Part shown: one piece after another, positions 51,683 to 60,169 of the stretch | How positions within the stretch are numbered: position 1 is the stretch's first letter | Layout: each line of letters opens with the position of its first letter | Assembly (NCBI RefSeq): GCF_007994075.1 | Contig: NZ_VIWU01000001.1 | Location: 1,364,001-1,428,000, forward strand | Source of the DNA: Pseudonocardia hierapolitana | GTDB taxonomy: Bacteria; Actinomycetota; Actinomycetes; Mycobacteriales; Pseudonocardiaceae | Length of the DNA stretch: 64,000 bases | Direction: 5' to 3' | Notes under the pieces: generated by a model | Told to the model about the DNA's origin: nothing | Seen by the model: the letters and a program-made list of their open reading frames with translations, nothing else | The model's database searches: none | Made by a program: the position numbers and the translations under genes

Positions 51683-51712
51683 TTGACCTCGCCGAAACGC
51701 CCGTGGTACAAA
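51683..51712 (+). promoter_or_regulatory. Promoter of the LacI-controlled operon
   Basis: TTGACC (51683-51688) and TACAAA (51707-51712) are separated by 18 bases, a good match to a housekeeping actinobacterial promoter. The LacI-type palindrome begins two bases after the -10 box. Confidence 0.6.
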
Positions 51713-51714
51713 AC

Positions 51715-51728
51715 TGGAACCGGTACCA
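51715..51728. promoter_or_regulatory. LacI-type operator
   Basis: TGGAACCGGTACCA is a near-perfect palindrome around a central CG, the LacI-family hallmark, placed where bound repressor would block the promoter at 51683-51712. Confidence 0.65.
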
Positions 51729-51751
51729 CTCTACCAGTCGAGGAGTCCTCG

Positions 51752-53095
51752 GTGAACTTGCACGACCTGTTGCAGGCCCGCGAACGCGACGCCAACCCGA
51801 TCCGCGTCGGACTCATCGGCGCGGGCCGCTTCGGAACGATGTTCCTCGCCCAGGCGCGCAACACCCCGGGGATCCACGTCGCGGCGATCGCCGACATCGA
51901 TCTGGACCGGGCGCACCAGGCGCTCGAGCTCGTCGACTGGCCGAAGGACGCCGTCACCGACGACCTCGGCTCCGCGCTGGCCGGCGGTACCACCGCGGTG
52001 CTCCCCGACGCGACACCCCTGTTCACCGACGCCATCGACGTCGTTGTGGAGGCCACCGGCAACCCGATCGTCGGCACGTCGCACGCGCTCACGGCGTTCG
52101 ACGCGGGCCAGCACGTGATCATGGTGACGGTCGAGGCGGACGCGGTGGTCGGCCCCGCGCTCGCCCGCCGCGCCGCGGAGCGCGGGCTCGTGTACTCGAT
52201 GGCCTACGGCGACCAGCCGGCGCTGATCATGGAGCTGGTCGACTGGGCCCGCACGTCCGGCTTCCAGGTGGTGTGCGCGGGCAAGGGGGCCAAGTACCTC
52301 GAGCACTACCACGAGATGAACCCCGACAACGTGTGGGAGCACTGGGAGTTCTCGAAGGAGCTCACCGACTCCGGCCAGCTCAACCCGCGCATGCACACGG
52401 CGTTCCGCGACGGCACGAAGGCCGCGATCGAGATGGCCGCGGTCGCGAACGCGGCCGGCCTCGTCCCCTCGGACGAGGGACTGACCTTCACCCCGGGCGA
52501 CGTCGAGCAGATCGCCACGGTCTGCCGGCCCCGCGAGGTGGGTGGCGTGCTGGCCCACGAGGGGTCGGTGGACGTCATGTCGAGCCTCACCCGCGACGGG
52601 GAGTGGATCCCGCACAACACGCAGGAAGGCGTGTTCGTGGTCGTGAAGGCGACCAACTCCTACGTCGCCGGCTGCTTCGACGAGTACCCGTGGCACCCGG
52701 ACCCCACCAAGCAGTACGCCGCGCTGTACCGGCCCTACCACTACGTCGGCCTCGAGCTCGGGATGTCGATTGCCAACGCCGTGCTGCGCGGCATCCCCAC
52801 CGGCGCCCCGAAGGGTTTCTCGGCCGACGTCGTGGCCACGGCGAAGAAGGACCTGGCGGCAGGCGACGTGCTCGACGGCGAGGGCGGCTACACGGTGTGG
52901 GGGAAGCTGATCTCCGCGCGGGCGTCGGTCGGGCGCGGCGCGCTGCCGATCGCGCTGGCCCACCACGTCGAGCTGAAGCGCGACGTCCCGAAGGGCGCGA
53001 TCGTCACATGGGACGACGTGCAACTGGACGAGGCCGCCTTCGGTCAGGTGCTCGAGCTCAGGCGCGAGACGGAGCGCCTCCTCGGCACGCCGTGA
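51752..53095 (+). CDS. NAD(P)-binding homoserine-dehydrogenase-like oxidoreductase with SAF domain
   Basis: A 447-residue enzyme. The Rossmann motif is RVGLIGAGRFGTMFLAQARN (about residues 17-36), followed by VVVEATGNPIVGTSHALTAF and a catalytic-type domain. The C-terminal part from about residue 365 (GDVLDGEGGYTVWGKLISAR, LPIALAHHVELKRDVPKGAI) is a SAF domain as in sugar-acid enzymes. Members of this group occur in catabolic operons for sugars or branched acids, but the reaction is not established. The GTG start at 51752 follows GAGGAGTCC. LacI control and the next genes support a catabolic role. Confidence 0.82.
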   Translation: MNLHDLLQARERDANPIRVGLIGAGRFGTMFLAQARNTPGIHVAAIADIDLDRAHQALELVDWPKDAVTDDLGSALAGGTTAVLPDATPLFTDAIDVVVEATGNPIVGTSHALTAFDAGQHVIMVTVEADAVVGPALARRAAERGLVYSMAYGDQPALIMELVDWARTSGFQVVCAGKGAKYLEHYHEMNPDNVWEHWEFSKELTDSGQLNPRMHTAFRDGTKAAIEMAAVANAAGLVPSDEGLTFTPGDVEQIATVCRPREVGGVLAHEGSVDVMSSLTRDGEWIPHNTQEGVFVVVKATNSYVAGCFDEYPWHPDPTKQYAALYRPYHYVGLELGMSIANAVLRGIPTGAPKGFSADVVATAKKDLAAGDVLDGEGGYTVWGKLISARASVGRGALPIALAHHVELKRDVPKGAIVTWDDVQLDEAAFGQVLELRRETERLLGTP

Positions 53096-53967
53096 GGGTC
53101 TCGCTGCTCGGCCTGGGACCGATGGGGGGTCCCATGGCGGCGAACCTCGTCCGCGGGCTCGGCTCCCTGGCCGTCTGGAATCGCACGCCGGGCAGGGCCG
53201 AGCGGGTGGTCGCGCTCGGTGCCCGGCAGGCCGCGTCGCCCGCGGATGCCGCCGCCGACGTCGTGCTCACGGTGCTCCCCGATCTGCCGCAGGTCGAGAC
53301 GGTGCTGCACGGTCCGGAGGGGCTGCTCGCGGGCTGGCGGCGGGCCCGCGTGCCGGAGCCGGTGCTCGTCGTCCACGGGACGGTCTCCCCGGTAGCGATG
53401 CGGAGCTTCGCGGAGGGGCTCCGGCGCGAGCACGGGGTACGAGCCGTCGACGCCCCGATGAGCGGAGGCGTTCCCGGCGCGGAGCGGGGCGCGCTGAGCC
53501 TCATGGTCGGCGGCGACCGGGGCGACGTGGAGGCGCTCGCGCCGGTGTTCGCCCCGATCGCGTCCACCGTCGTGCACTTCGGTCCGAGCGGGTCGGGGCA
53601 GCTCGCCAAGGCGTGCAACCAGGTGGTGGTGGCCGGGACGATCGCGGCCCTGTGCGAGGCGCTCTGCCTGGCCGACCGGTACGGCCTGTCCCGTGCCGAC
53701 CTGCTGGCCGCGCTCGACGGCGGGCTCGCCGGGTCGACGGTGCTCGACCAGAAGCGCGAGCGGTGGCTGCGTGAGGACTTCACCGCCGGTGGCAGCGCGC
53801 GCAACCAGCTCAAGGACCTCCGGTTCGCCCGCGAGGCCGCGACCGCGGCTGGAGCGCCATCGGAGCTGACGGCGCTGCTCCACGACCAGTTCCACCGGAT
53901 GGTCGCCGCCGGCGACGGCGAGCTCGACCACTCCGGTCTCCTGCGCACGATCGCCGCGGGGACCTGA
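53092..53967 (+). CDS. 3-hydroxyisobutyrate-dehydrogenase-like NAD(P) oxidoreductase
   Basis: A 291-residue beta-hydroxyacid dehydrogenase. VSLLGLGPMGGPMAANLVRG is the N-terminal cofactor motif, HGTVSPVAMRSFAEGL is near it, AVDAPMSGGVPGAERGALSL is the substrate-binding block and GQLAKACNQVVVAG carries the catalytic Lys. Relatives oxidise 3-hydroxyisobutyrate, tartronate semialdehyde or L-threonate; the group here cannot be fixed. The GTG overlaps the previous stop (GTGA), so the two dehydrogenases are co-translated. Confidence 0.88.
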   Translation: MRVSLLGLGPMGGPMAANLVRGLGSLAVWNRTPGRAERVVALGARQAASPADAAADVVLTVLPDLPQVETVLHGPEGLLAGWRRARVPEPVLVVHGTVSPVAMRSFAEGLRREHGVRAVDAPMSGGVPGAERGALSLMVGGDRGDVEALAPVFAPIASTVVHFGPSGSGQLAKACNQVVVAGTIAALCEALCLADRYGLSRADLLAALDGGLAGSTVLDQKRERWLREDFTAGGSARNQLKDLRFAREAATAAGAPSELTALLHDQFHRMVAAGDGELDHSGLLRTIAAGT

Positions 53968-53995
53968 GGCACGTCCACGAGAAGAAGGGTCTGCA

Positions 53996-55429
53996 ATGGT
54001 GCGTCCAGAGGAAGCCGGTCCGAGGTCACCGCTCCTGCCCGAGGTGCCGCGGGAGCTGTCCCGGCGGCGGTTGAGCCTCCACACGATCGTGCTGTTCTTC
54101 GGCCCGGGAGCGATCATCGCCTCGCTCACGGTGGGCAGCGGCGAGACCGTCCTCGCCTCGCGGCTCGGCGCGGTGTTCGGCTACGCGATCCTGTGGCTGG
54201 TGGTGGTCGGCACGGTGACTAAAGCGGCGATCATCTACACCTCCAACCGCTACATCGTCCTCACCGGCGAGCACCCCATGAGCGGCCTCGCACGGGCCAT
54301 CCCCGGGCCGCGCGGCTGGTTCCCCGCGTTGATCGGGGCCCTCGCCGTGCTGTCGTTCCCGTTCGTGGCCAGCGCGCTCGCCACCGGGATCGGCAGCTAC
54401 CTCAACATCGTCTTCGGCGGGCCCGCCGTCGCCTGGGGGCTCGTGCTGCTGGTCCTCGCCGCGGCGCTCGCCTGGTTCGGCTGGTACGCGCTGCTGGAAC
54501 GCGCCCAGGTCGCGATCGTCTCGCTCAAGGTCGCCCTCGTGGTCGTCGCCGTGTTCGCCGCGCAGCCGCAGTGGCTGGACGTGATCGCCGGGTTCGTGCC
54601 GCAGGGCTTCGGCTACGCGCCCTTCGTCTTCACCGACTACCCGGAGATCGCCGACCGGTCGGTGTGGATCGAGGCGGTCGTCTTCATGGGCGGGCTCGGC
54701 GGCGGCATGTACGACTACATCGGCTACGCCGGCCTCATGCGCGAGAAGCGCTGGGGCGCGCTCGGCCTGCCCGGCCGCGACCGGGCCGTGGCCGAGCCGC
54801 TCACGCTGACCGACACGCCCCCCGAGCGGGAGCGGGTGCGGGGCTGGTCGCGGGCACCCCTCGGCGACGTGGTGCTCAGCTTCGCGGCGATGGGGCTCAC
54901 CGCGGTGGCCTTCGTGATCACCGGCAAGGAGATCCTCGGCGCCGCGCACAACGTGCCGAGCGGCCAGAACGTGCTGACCTACCAGGGCGACGTGCTCGGC
55001 GTGATCCACCCGGTGTTCCGCTACTTCTACGTTCTCGCGATCATCATGGTCTTCTTCGGCACGATGTACGCGATCTGGGAGGTCTACTCCCGCACGACGT
55101 ACGAGTCGCTGTCCGCGGTTTCGGCGAAGGTCCGCGCCGCCGGGATCGGCACGACGCGCGCGGTCGTCTACGCCTACGTGCTGCTCGGCGGCACGGCGCT
55201 GATCCTCACCGGTGCCGACCTGGTCGCGCTGATCACCCCGGCGAACATCGTGGGCGGCACGGTCGCCTGCGGCATCTACGGCCTGGGCCTGCTGGTGCTG
55301 GAGCGGCGGGTGTTCCCCGCGGGGCTGCGCACCCGCGTGGCCGCGCGCGTGCTCGTCGCCGTGTCGTCGGTGGCGCTGCTCGGCTCGGGGCTCGTGGCAC
55401 TCGGTCAGTACGTCGGGGTGCTGCGGTGA
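53996..55429 (+). CDS. Nramp-like membrane transporter (non-canonical)
   Basis: A 477-residue carrier with about eleven spans. The first spans read IVLFFGPGAIIASLTVGSGE, corresponding to the Nramp helix 1 region, but the metal-binding DPGN of true Mn/Fe transporters is replaced by VGSGET. A second conserved region is FMGGLGGGMYDYIGYAGLMR and GGMYDY replaces the usual MPHN. In a LacI-controlled catabolic operon it more likely carries an organic substrate than a metal. The ATG lies 28 bases after the dehydrogenase stop. Confidence 0.75.
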   Translation: MVRPEEAGPRSPLLPEVPRELSRRRLSLHTIVLFFGPGAIIASLTVGSGETVLASRLGAVFGYAILWLVVVGTVTKAAIIYTSNRYIVLTGEHPMSGLARAIPGPRGWFPALIGALAVLSFPFVASALATGIGSYLNIVFGGPAVAWGLVLLVLAAALAWFGWYALLERAQVAIVSLKVALVVVAVFAAQPQWLDVIAGFVPQGFGYAPFVFTDYPEIADRSVWIEAVVFMGGLGGGMYDYIGYAGLMREKRWGALGLPGRDRAVAEPLTLTDTPPERERVRGWSRAPLGDVVLSFAAMGLTAVAFVITGKEILGAAHNVPSGQNVLTYQGDVLGVIHPVFRYFYVLAIIMVFFGTMYAIWEVYSRTTYESLSAVSAKVRAAGIGTTRAVVYAYVLLGGTALILTGADLVALITPANIVGGTVACGIYGLGLLVLERRVFPAGLRTRVAARVLVAVSSVALLGSGLVALGQYVGVLR

Positions 55430-55743
55430 GCCCGGGGCACCTGGTCGCGGCGGGCTGCTTCCTCGCCCTCGCCGGCATGCGCGCCGCCGAGGGGGCGTGG
55501 CTGTGGGCCGGCGTGTTCGCCGTCGCCGCGCTCGCGCAGGGCTTCCTCGGCTCCCGGTTCAGGGAGGCGCCCGGGCGGCGGGGCGCTGCCCGGCCGCGGC
55601 AGGCCGCGACGTGGCGCCTGCTCACCGTGTCCTCCTGCGCCCTCGGCGCGGTGCTGCTCGTCGTGCAACCGGTGCTCGGGTTGGTCGCCGCGGTCGTCGC
55701 CCTCTACTGCCTGCGGGCCGGCCGGACAGCCGTGCGAGCATGA
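55426..55743 (+). CDS. Small membrane protein of the Nramp-like operon
   Basis: A 105-residue protein starting at a GTG that overlaps the transporter stop (GTGA). It has four short hydrophobic helices: GHLVAAGCFLALAGMRAAEG, AWLWAGVFAVAALAQGFLGS, TVSSCALGAVLLVVQPVLGL and VAAVVALYCLRAG. The coupling suggests a partner of the transporter. No family was recognised. Confidence 0.6.
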   Translation: MSPGHLVAAGCFLALAGMRAAEGAWLWAGVFAVAALAQGFLGSRFREAPGRRGAARPRQAATWRLLTVSSCALGAVLLVVQPVLGLVAAVVALYCLRAGRTAVRA

Positions 55744-56408
55744 CGCCCGCGACGGCGGGATCCGAGGGGGAGGCCACGATGGGGCTCGTCACGATCGACC
55801 TTCCGGAGCCTCGCGAGATGCGGGGCAGATGGGCGGCGTTCGCCGCCGTCCTCGCCGCCCGCGGGTGGGGTCGCGGCTGCCACGCCACCGACGTCGTGTG
55901 GCACTTCGACGACGGCGGCGGCAACTGGGCCGACCTGCACCACGTCGACGGCGGGCGAGCCGTGCTGGTCGGGCACGACCACGAGTACTCCGACACGTAC
56001 TTCGGTGCGGCCGCGGAGTACTTCCAGGAGCCGGAGACCGACCTGCTCGCCGGTGCGCCCGGCTGGTGGGCTCCCCCGGCGCAGGCGGCGATGGACCGCG
56101 GTCTGTGGGTCGGGTTCGTGTACGGCTACGAGGACGGCGTCTGGCACCGCGCCGAGTACGGGTTGTCGGACGGGTTCACCTCCGTCGGCCTCCCCGCGGT
56201 CGACGACGACCGCTGCCGGGAGCTCGTGGCCGAGTTCACGCAGGAGGCCCCCGGCCTGGCCGGTGAGGCGCCGGACCCTCGTGCCGTCGACGCGTTGATC
56301 GCCGCCGACGCCGACGTCACCGAGGCGCACGTGCGTGCCCTGATCGGCCCGACCGGCTGGGATGCCGCGGCAGGCGCCGCCGCCGCCCGGGCGTTCCTCC
56401 GGGTGTGA
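55740..56408 (+). CDS. Hypothetical soluble protein rich in acidic and aromatic residues
   Basis: A 222-residue product (or 209 from ATG 55779, which has the better GGGGGAGG ribosome site). The sequence is WAAFAAVLAARGWGRGCHAT, then VVWHFDDGGGNWADLHHVDG, DHEYSDTYFGAAAEYFQEPE and GLWVGFVYGYEDGVWHRAEY. The WADLHHVDGG and VLVGHDHEYS segments are reminiscent of SUKH/immunity-like proteins, but no family was recognised. The ATG overlaps the previous stop, so it ends the LacI operon unless the internal start is used. Confidence 0.6.
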   Translation: MTPATAGSEGEATMGLVTIDLPEPREMRGRWAAFAAVLAARGWGRGCHATDVVWHFDDGGGNWADLHHVDGGRAVLVGHDHEYSDTYFGAAAEYFQEPETDLLAGAPGWWAPPAQAAMDRGLWVGFVYGYEDGVWHRAEYGLSDGFTSVGLPAVDDDRCRELVAEFTQEAPGLAGEAPDPRAVDALIAADADVTEAHVRALIGPTGWDAAAGAAAARAFLRV

Positions 56409-56717
56409 TCAGGCGGGCACGCCGTCGTCGTAGGCCACGGCACGCGGCGTGCTCGTGAGCTCCTCCACCAGTGCGGTGAGCCTGCGGTCCATGCGCTGCT
56501 GGACCCGTTCCAGGCCGTCGAGCTCGCGGGCGAGGTCCACGGCCCGGTCCGAGCTCCCGACGCCGTCGAGGACCCTGTCCAGCTCCGCCCCCAGCCGCTC
56601 GATCCGCACCCTGCAGCGGTCCGAGGCCTGGACGTGGGCGAGCAGCTTGGCGCGCTGGTCGGCGTCGACGGTGTCCGGCACGGACGCCACGAGCTGCTGC
56701 AGCCGGTGCGGATGCAT
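56409..56717 (-). CDS. Hypothetical helical protein
   Basis: A 102-residue soluble protein, almost entirely helical: RLQQLVASVPDTVDADQRAK, then LLAHVQASDRCRVRIERLGA and ELDGLERVQQRMDRRLTALV, a likely coiled coil. No family was recognised. Its stop abuts the convergent gene (56408/56409). It is divergent from the methyltransferase gene, with repeat copy B between them. Confidence 0.6.
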   Translation of the reverse strand: MHPHRLQQLVASVPDTVDADQRAKLLAHVQASDRCRVRIERLGAELDRVLDGVGSSDRAVDLARELDGLERVQQRMDRRLTALVEELTSTPRAVAYDDGVPA

Positions 56718-56791
56718 GGCGGTCCCCCCTCACGTGACGGGCATCACCGCTGACCGTAAGCGCCGACGCTCGGCTGCGGAAGCCCTCGGCT

Positions 56792-56959
56792 CCAGTGCTT
56801 CCCGCCGGAGGTTCGTCGGGGGTATCGGGGGATCCAGCTTCTCGCTGGGCGTGGCGGCGGGCAGCCCTCGTACCGGGCGTACTCGGGCTGTTCGCCGCTG
56901 CGTCCAGCGGGGAGCTCGGCCGTCGAGACCCTTGGCGAACCTCCGGCGGGAAGCACTAG
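56792..56959. repeat. 168-bp multi-hairpin repeat element, copy B (MITE-like)
   Basis: Same length and structure as 40635-40802, eight differences by eye. The right end is CACTAG and the left is CCAGTG, so the left TA of copy A has become CA. The inverted ends GTGCTTCCCGCCGGAGGTTC pair without mismatch. It ends 9 bases before the GTG of the methyltransferase gene. Confidence 0.85.
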
Positions 56960-56968
56960 CCTTGCGGC

Positions 56969-57574
56969 GTGACGGCGTGGGTGGACACCGGCCGGTTCGT
57001 TCGCGAGTTCGTGCGCGACCCCCTGCACACGGCGTCGGTGACGCCGAGCTCGCGGGCTCTCGCGGCGGCGATGGTGCGGGCGCTCCCGACGGCCGGTGCA
57101 CCGGTCGTCGTCGAGCTCGGGCCGGGTACCGGGGCGTTCACGCGGGCGATCCAGGAACGCACCGGCGGGCGGGTACGGCACGTCGCCGTGGAGCTCAACG
57201 CCCGGTGGGCGCAGCTGCTGGCCGAGCGTCACCCCGAGGTCGACGTGGTGCAGGCCGACGCCCGTGAGCTGCCCCGCCTCCTCGCCGACCGCGCGGTCGC
57301 GGCCGTGGACGCCGTGGTGAGCGGGCTGCCGTGGGTGGCGTACACCCCCGGCCCCGACGGCCGCGGCCTGCACGCCGTGATCACCGAGGTGCTCGCACCG
57401 ACGGGAGTGTTCACGCAGTTCGGCTACACCTGGACGCGCTGGGCGCCGCCGGCGCGGCGCCAGCTCGCCGACCTGCGGACCCACTTCGCCGAGGTGGCGA
57501 CCAGCCGGACCGTGTGGCGCAACGTCCCGCCCGCGATCGTCCACGAGGCCCGCAGGCCCGTTCGCGTGACCTGA
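56969..57574 (+). CDS. Class I SAM methyltransferase (PmtA/KsgA-like)
   Basis: A 201-residue methyltransferase. The SAM site is VVVELGPGTGAFTRAIQERT (about residues 46-65), with an acidic end in HVAVELNARWAQLLAER and a VVQADARELPRLLAD loop. VDAVVSGLPWVAYTP resembles the catalytic loop of phospholipid N-methyltransferases and rRNA dimethylases (NLPY-type variant). A phospholipid methylase is the better guess by size. The GTG at 56969 has no clear ribosome site, because the repeat element ends just upstream. Confidence 0.8.
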   Translation: MTAWVDTGRFVREFVRDPLHTASVTPSSRALAAAMVRALPTAGAPVVVELGPGTGAFTRAIQERTGGRVRHVAVELNARWAQLLAERHPEVDVVQADARELPRLLADRAVAAVDAVVSGLPWVAYTPGPDGRGLHAVITEVLAPTGVFTQFGYTWTRWAPPARRQLADLRTHFAEVATSRTVWRNVPPAIVHEARRPVRVT

Positions 57575-57576
57575 AG

Positions 57577-57726
57577 GTGAACGGCCCGACCCCGCAGCAC
57601 TCGCTCCAAAAGAGGGGGACTCGACTGACCAGCCGAAGAATGTTGGTCCGAAAGGCCGACCCCGCGAGCGAGAAAATGCGCGCGGACGCGGAGGCGATCA
57701 GGAAACGGGAAACCGGGAATACCTGA
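57577..57726 (+). CDS. Possible small basic protein
   Basis: A 49-codon frame from GTG 57577 (VNGPTPQHSLQKRGTRLTSR, then MLVRKADPASEKMRADAEAI and RKRETGNT). An internal ATG at 57640 would give 28 residues. It begins 2 bases after the methyltransferase stop. Basic and helical in its second half; no family recognised. Weak call. Confidence 0.3.
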   Translation: MNGPTPQHSLQKRGTRLTSRRMLVRKADPASEKMRADAEAIRKRETGNT

Positions 57727-57800
57727 TCTTCGCGGGTGGTATGTCGTCCACACAGCGACGCTGTGGCTGCATCCGTACCCCATGGCATGGAGGGCTGGGC

Positions 57801-58664
57801 ATGTCCACCGAACCGAACCGAGAGTCGCGACAGCCCACGGGAACCACGGGCCGCACCGGGCCGGCCCGCGCCGCGCGAACCGCGATGCAGCGCTCCGGAA
57901 ATGCTGTTCCGGGTGGGGCGGGCAAGAAGGCCCGCTCGGGCGTTCGCGGCGTCGCGAAGGGGCTCGACCGGGTCGCGAGCAGCACCACCGCGTCCGGCAG
58001 GAGCGCCGCGGGGGGCCTGGCCACGACCGCAGGCACTGCAGCGGACACCGCGAAGAGCGCCGCCACGACAACCGCGAGCACCGCAACGGACACGGCGAAG
58101 GGCGCCGCGACGTCAACCGCCGGCATCGCGAAGGGCGCCGCGACGACAACCGCCGGCATTGCGAAGAGCGCCGCGACGACAACCGCCGGCATCGCGAAGA
58201 GCGCCGTCGCGACGGTGGCGAAGCCGCTGCTGAGCGGGGTGGCCTTCGCTCTCGTCGTCCGCAAGGTCATGCAGTTCCTCCGCTTCCTGCGTCAACTGGC
58301 CCTCCAGCTGTTGGAGGCGCTCAAGCAGCTCGCACTCCGCCTGCAGGAAGTCGCGGCCAGGCTCCGCGGTGGCGAGCAGCAGGGCGTCGAGGACGAGAAC
58401 GCGGCGCCCATCGCCGAGGAGGCCGAGGAGGCCGAGGAGGCCGAGGAGGAGAGCGACGAGGAACCGGTTGACCGCCGCGAACCCGAGACCCGGCCCGCCT
58501 CTCCCCGCCGGCCGGGGGGCCCGCGACCGCAGCGACCGGTTCGGCCGCGTCCGAACGCGACCCCACCCGACGCGCCCGCCCCTGCCGTCCGGCGCCGCGC
58601 ACCGGCGGCCCGCCGTCCCCAGCCGCCCAGCCGCCGCGCGCCGGGAGCGGGCGGGACGCGGTGA
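57801..58664 (+). CDS. LEA-like repeat protein with Glu-rich and Pro/Arg-rich tail
   Basis: A 287-residue protein. A basic N-terminus precedes 11-residue repeats of the AAxTTAGIAKS type at about residues 70-135 (AKGAATTTAGI, AKSAATTTAGI and variants; 33-base units in the DNA at about 58030-58215), resembling group 3 LEA proteins that protect cells when dry. A hydrophobic-amphipathic helix (VRKVMQFLRFLRQLALQLLE) follows, then an EAEEAEEAEEE run and a Pro/Arg-rich tail. No orthologue was recognised. The frame is supported by the repeat and by ATG 57801. Confidence 0.7.
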   Translation: MSTEPNRESRQPTGTTGRTGPARAARTAMQRSGNAVPGGAGKKARSGVRGVAKGLDRVASSTTASGRSAAGGLATTAGTAADTAKSAATTTASTATDTAKGAATSTAGIAKGAATTTAGIAKSAATTTAGIAKSAVATVAKPLLSGVAFALVVRKVMQFLRFLRQLALQLLEALKQLALRLQEVAARLRGGEQQGVEDENAAPIAEEAEEAEEAEEESDEEPVDRREPETRPASPRRPGGPRPQRPVRPRPNATPPDAPAPAVRRRAPAARRPQPPSRRAPGAGGTR

Positions 58665-58833
58665 GGCCCTCGTCGCTTCCCCGCTAACGAGCAGGGCTGG
58701 TCCGGCCCGCGCCTCGCGCGCGGTCTCGCGCTTGAGGGCGGGCATCACAGTTCTGCGGTGTGGTCCCAAGGCCTGCCGACCGATCCGGGGGGCCTGGCGT
58801 CGACCGCTGTTCGGATATGCGAGGGGAGAACCG

Positions 58834-59184
58834 ATGTTCAACGGCGCGCACGTCATACTCCACAGCCGCGACGCGGAGGCCGACAGGGCGTTCCTCCGCG
58901 ACACGCTCGCCTTCCCCGGTGTCGATGCGGGCGACGGCTGGCTGATCTTCAAGCTCCCGCCGGCCGAGGTCGCCGTGCACCCCACCGACGCCGAACCGAT
59001 GCACGAGCTCTACCTGATGTGCGCCGACATCGAGGAGGTGCTCGCCGGCTGCGCCGCGAAGGGCGTCGAGGTCGTGGACCCGGTGACCGACCAGGGGTGG
59101 GGCCGCCTCGCGTCGATAAGGCTGCCGAGCGGCACTCCCCTGTCGATCTACGAGCCTCGCCACCCCCTCGCCTACGACCTCTGA
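58834..59184 (+). CDS. VOC-family (glyoxalase/bleomycin-resistance fold) protein
   Basis: A 116-residue single VOC domain: GAHVILHSRDAEADRAFLRD, WLIFKLPPAEVAVHPTDAEP and a YLMCADIEEVLAGCAAKGVE block, ending ASIRLPSGTPLSIYEPRHP. Metal-ligand candidates are the early His and the C-terminal Glu. Such proteins are lyases, dioxygenases or antibiotic-binding proteins; no neighbour fixes the role. ATG 58834 follows GAGGGGAGAA. Confidence 0.85.
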   Translation: MFNGAHVILHSRDAEADRAFLRDTLAFPGVDAGDGWLIFKLPPAEVAVHPTDAEPMHELYLMCADIEEVLAGCAAKGVEVVDPVTDQGWGRLASIRLPSGTPLSIYEPRHPLAYDL

Positions 59185-59275
59185 CGCGGCCCGAGCGCCC
59201 GACTCGCCCGGTCGGAACGCCGGACTCATGGTGCCGGACGTCGGACTCACCGTGCTCGGATGTCGGACTCGCGGA

Positions 59276-60169
59276 TCAGAGGTGGGGCTGCACCAGCTCG
59301 ACGTAGCGGCGGGCCATCGTGGCGATCACCTGGTCGCCCGGGGCCGCCCACACGTCGGCGTGGAAGATCTCCACCTCCACGTCCCCGGTGTAGCCGGCTG
59401 CCGCGACGGCGCGGGTGAAGGCCGGGAAGTCGACGTGGCCGTCGCCCATCATCCCGCGTGCGAGGAGGGAGTCGGCGGGCAGCGGAGTGATCCAGTCGCA
59501 CACCTGGTACGACACGATCCGCTCCCCCGCCCGCGCGATCTGGGCGTACACCCCGGGCTCCCACCACAGGTGGAAGGTGTCGACGACGACGCCGACCTCG
59601 TGCGGCGCGAACTGCTCGGCGATGTCGAGCGCCTGCGCGAGCGTGGAGATCACCCCGCGGTCGGCGGCGTAGATCGGGTTCATCGGCTCGATCCCGAGCG
59701 TCACCCCGCGCACGACCGCGGCCGGGACGAGCGCGGCGATCGCCTCGGCGGCGCGGGCGCGGGCGCCCGCGAGGTCCTTGTCGCCGGCCGGCAGGCCGCC
59801 GGGGACGAGCACCAGCGCCTTCGTGCCGAGCCCTGCCGCCTCGTCCAGGGCACGCAGGTTGTCCTCGTGCGCCCGGGTGCGCTCCGCGCGGTCGGAGGCG
59901 GTGAAGAACCCGCCCCGGCACAGCGACGACACGCGCAGGCCAGCGTCGTCCACGATGCGGCGGGCGACGTCGACGCCGACCTCGGCCACGGGCTCGCGCC
60001 ACAGCCCGATCGCCGGGAGCCCGGCGGCGACGGCGCCCTCGACCGCCTCGCGGAGGTCCCAGTTCGCGGTGGTGCGCTGGTTGAGCGAGAGCCGGGCCAG
60101 GCGGGGGTCGCCGGGCGCAGGTGTGTCGACGTGGGCCGGGATACCGCTCGGGATGTCGAGAACGGTCAC
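59276..60169 (-). CDS. Sugar phosphate isomerase/epimerase (xylose-isomerase-like TIM barrel)
   Basis: A 297-residue AP endonuclease 2/xylose-isomerase-like barrel. LSLNQRTTANWDLREAVEGA starts it; SSLCRGGFFTASDRAERTRA, LGIEPMNPIYAADRGVISTL, VVVDTFHLWWEP and DVEVEIFHADVWAAPG carry the metal ligands Glu, Asp, His and Glu. The last gene of the carbohydrate cluster. The GTG at 60169 overlaps the DUF993 stop by four bases (GTGA), so both are co-translated. Confidence 0.87.
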   Translation of the reverse strand: MTVLDIPSGIPAHVDTPAPGDPRLARLSLNQRTTANWDLREAVEGAVAAGLPAIGLWREPVAEVGVDVARRIVDDAGLRVSSLCRGGFFTASDRAERTRAHEDNLRALDEAAGLGTKALVLVPGGLPAGDKDLAGARARAAEAIAALVPAAVVRGVTLGIEPMNPIYAADRGVISTLAQALDIAEQFAPHEVGVVVDTFHLWWEPGVYAQIARAGERIVSYQVCDWITPLPADSLLARGMMGDGHVDFPAFTRAVAAAGYTGDVEVEIFHADVWAAPGDQVIATMARRYVELVQPHL

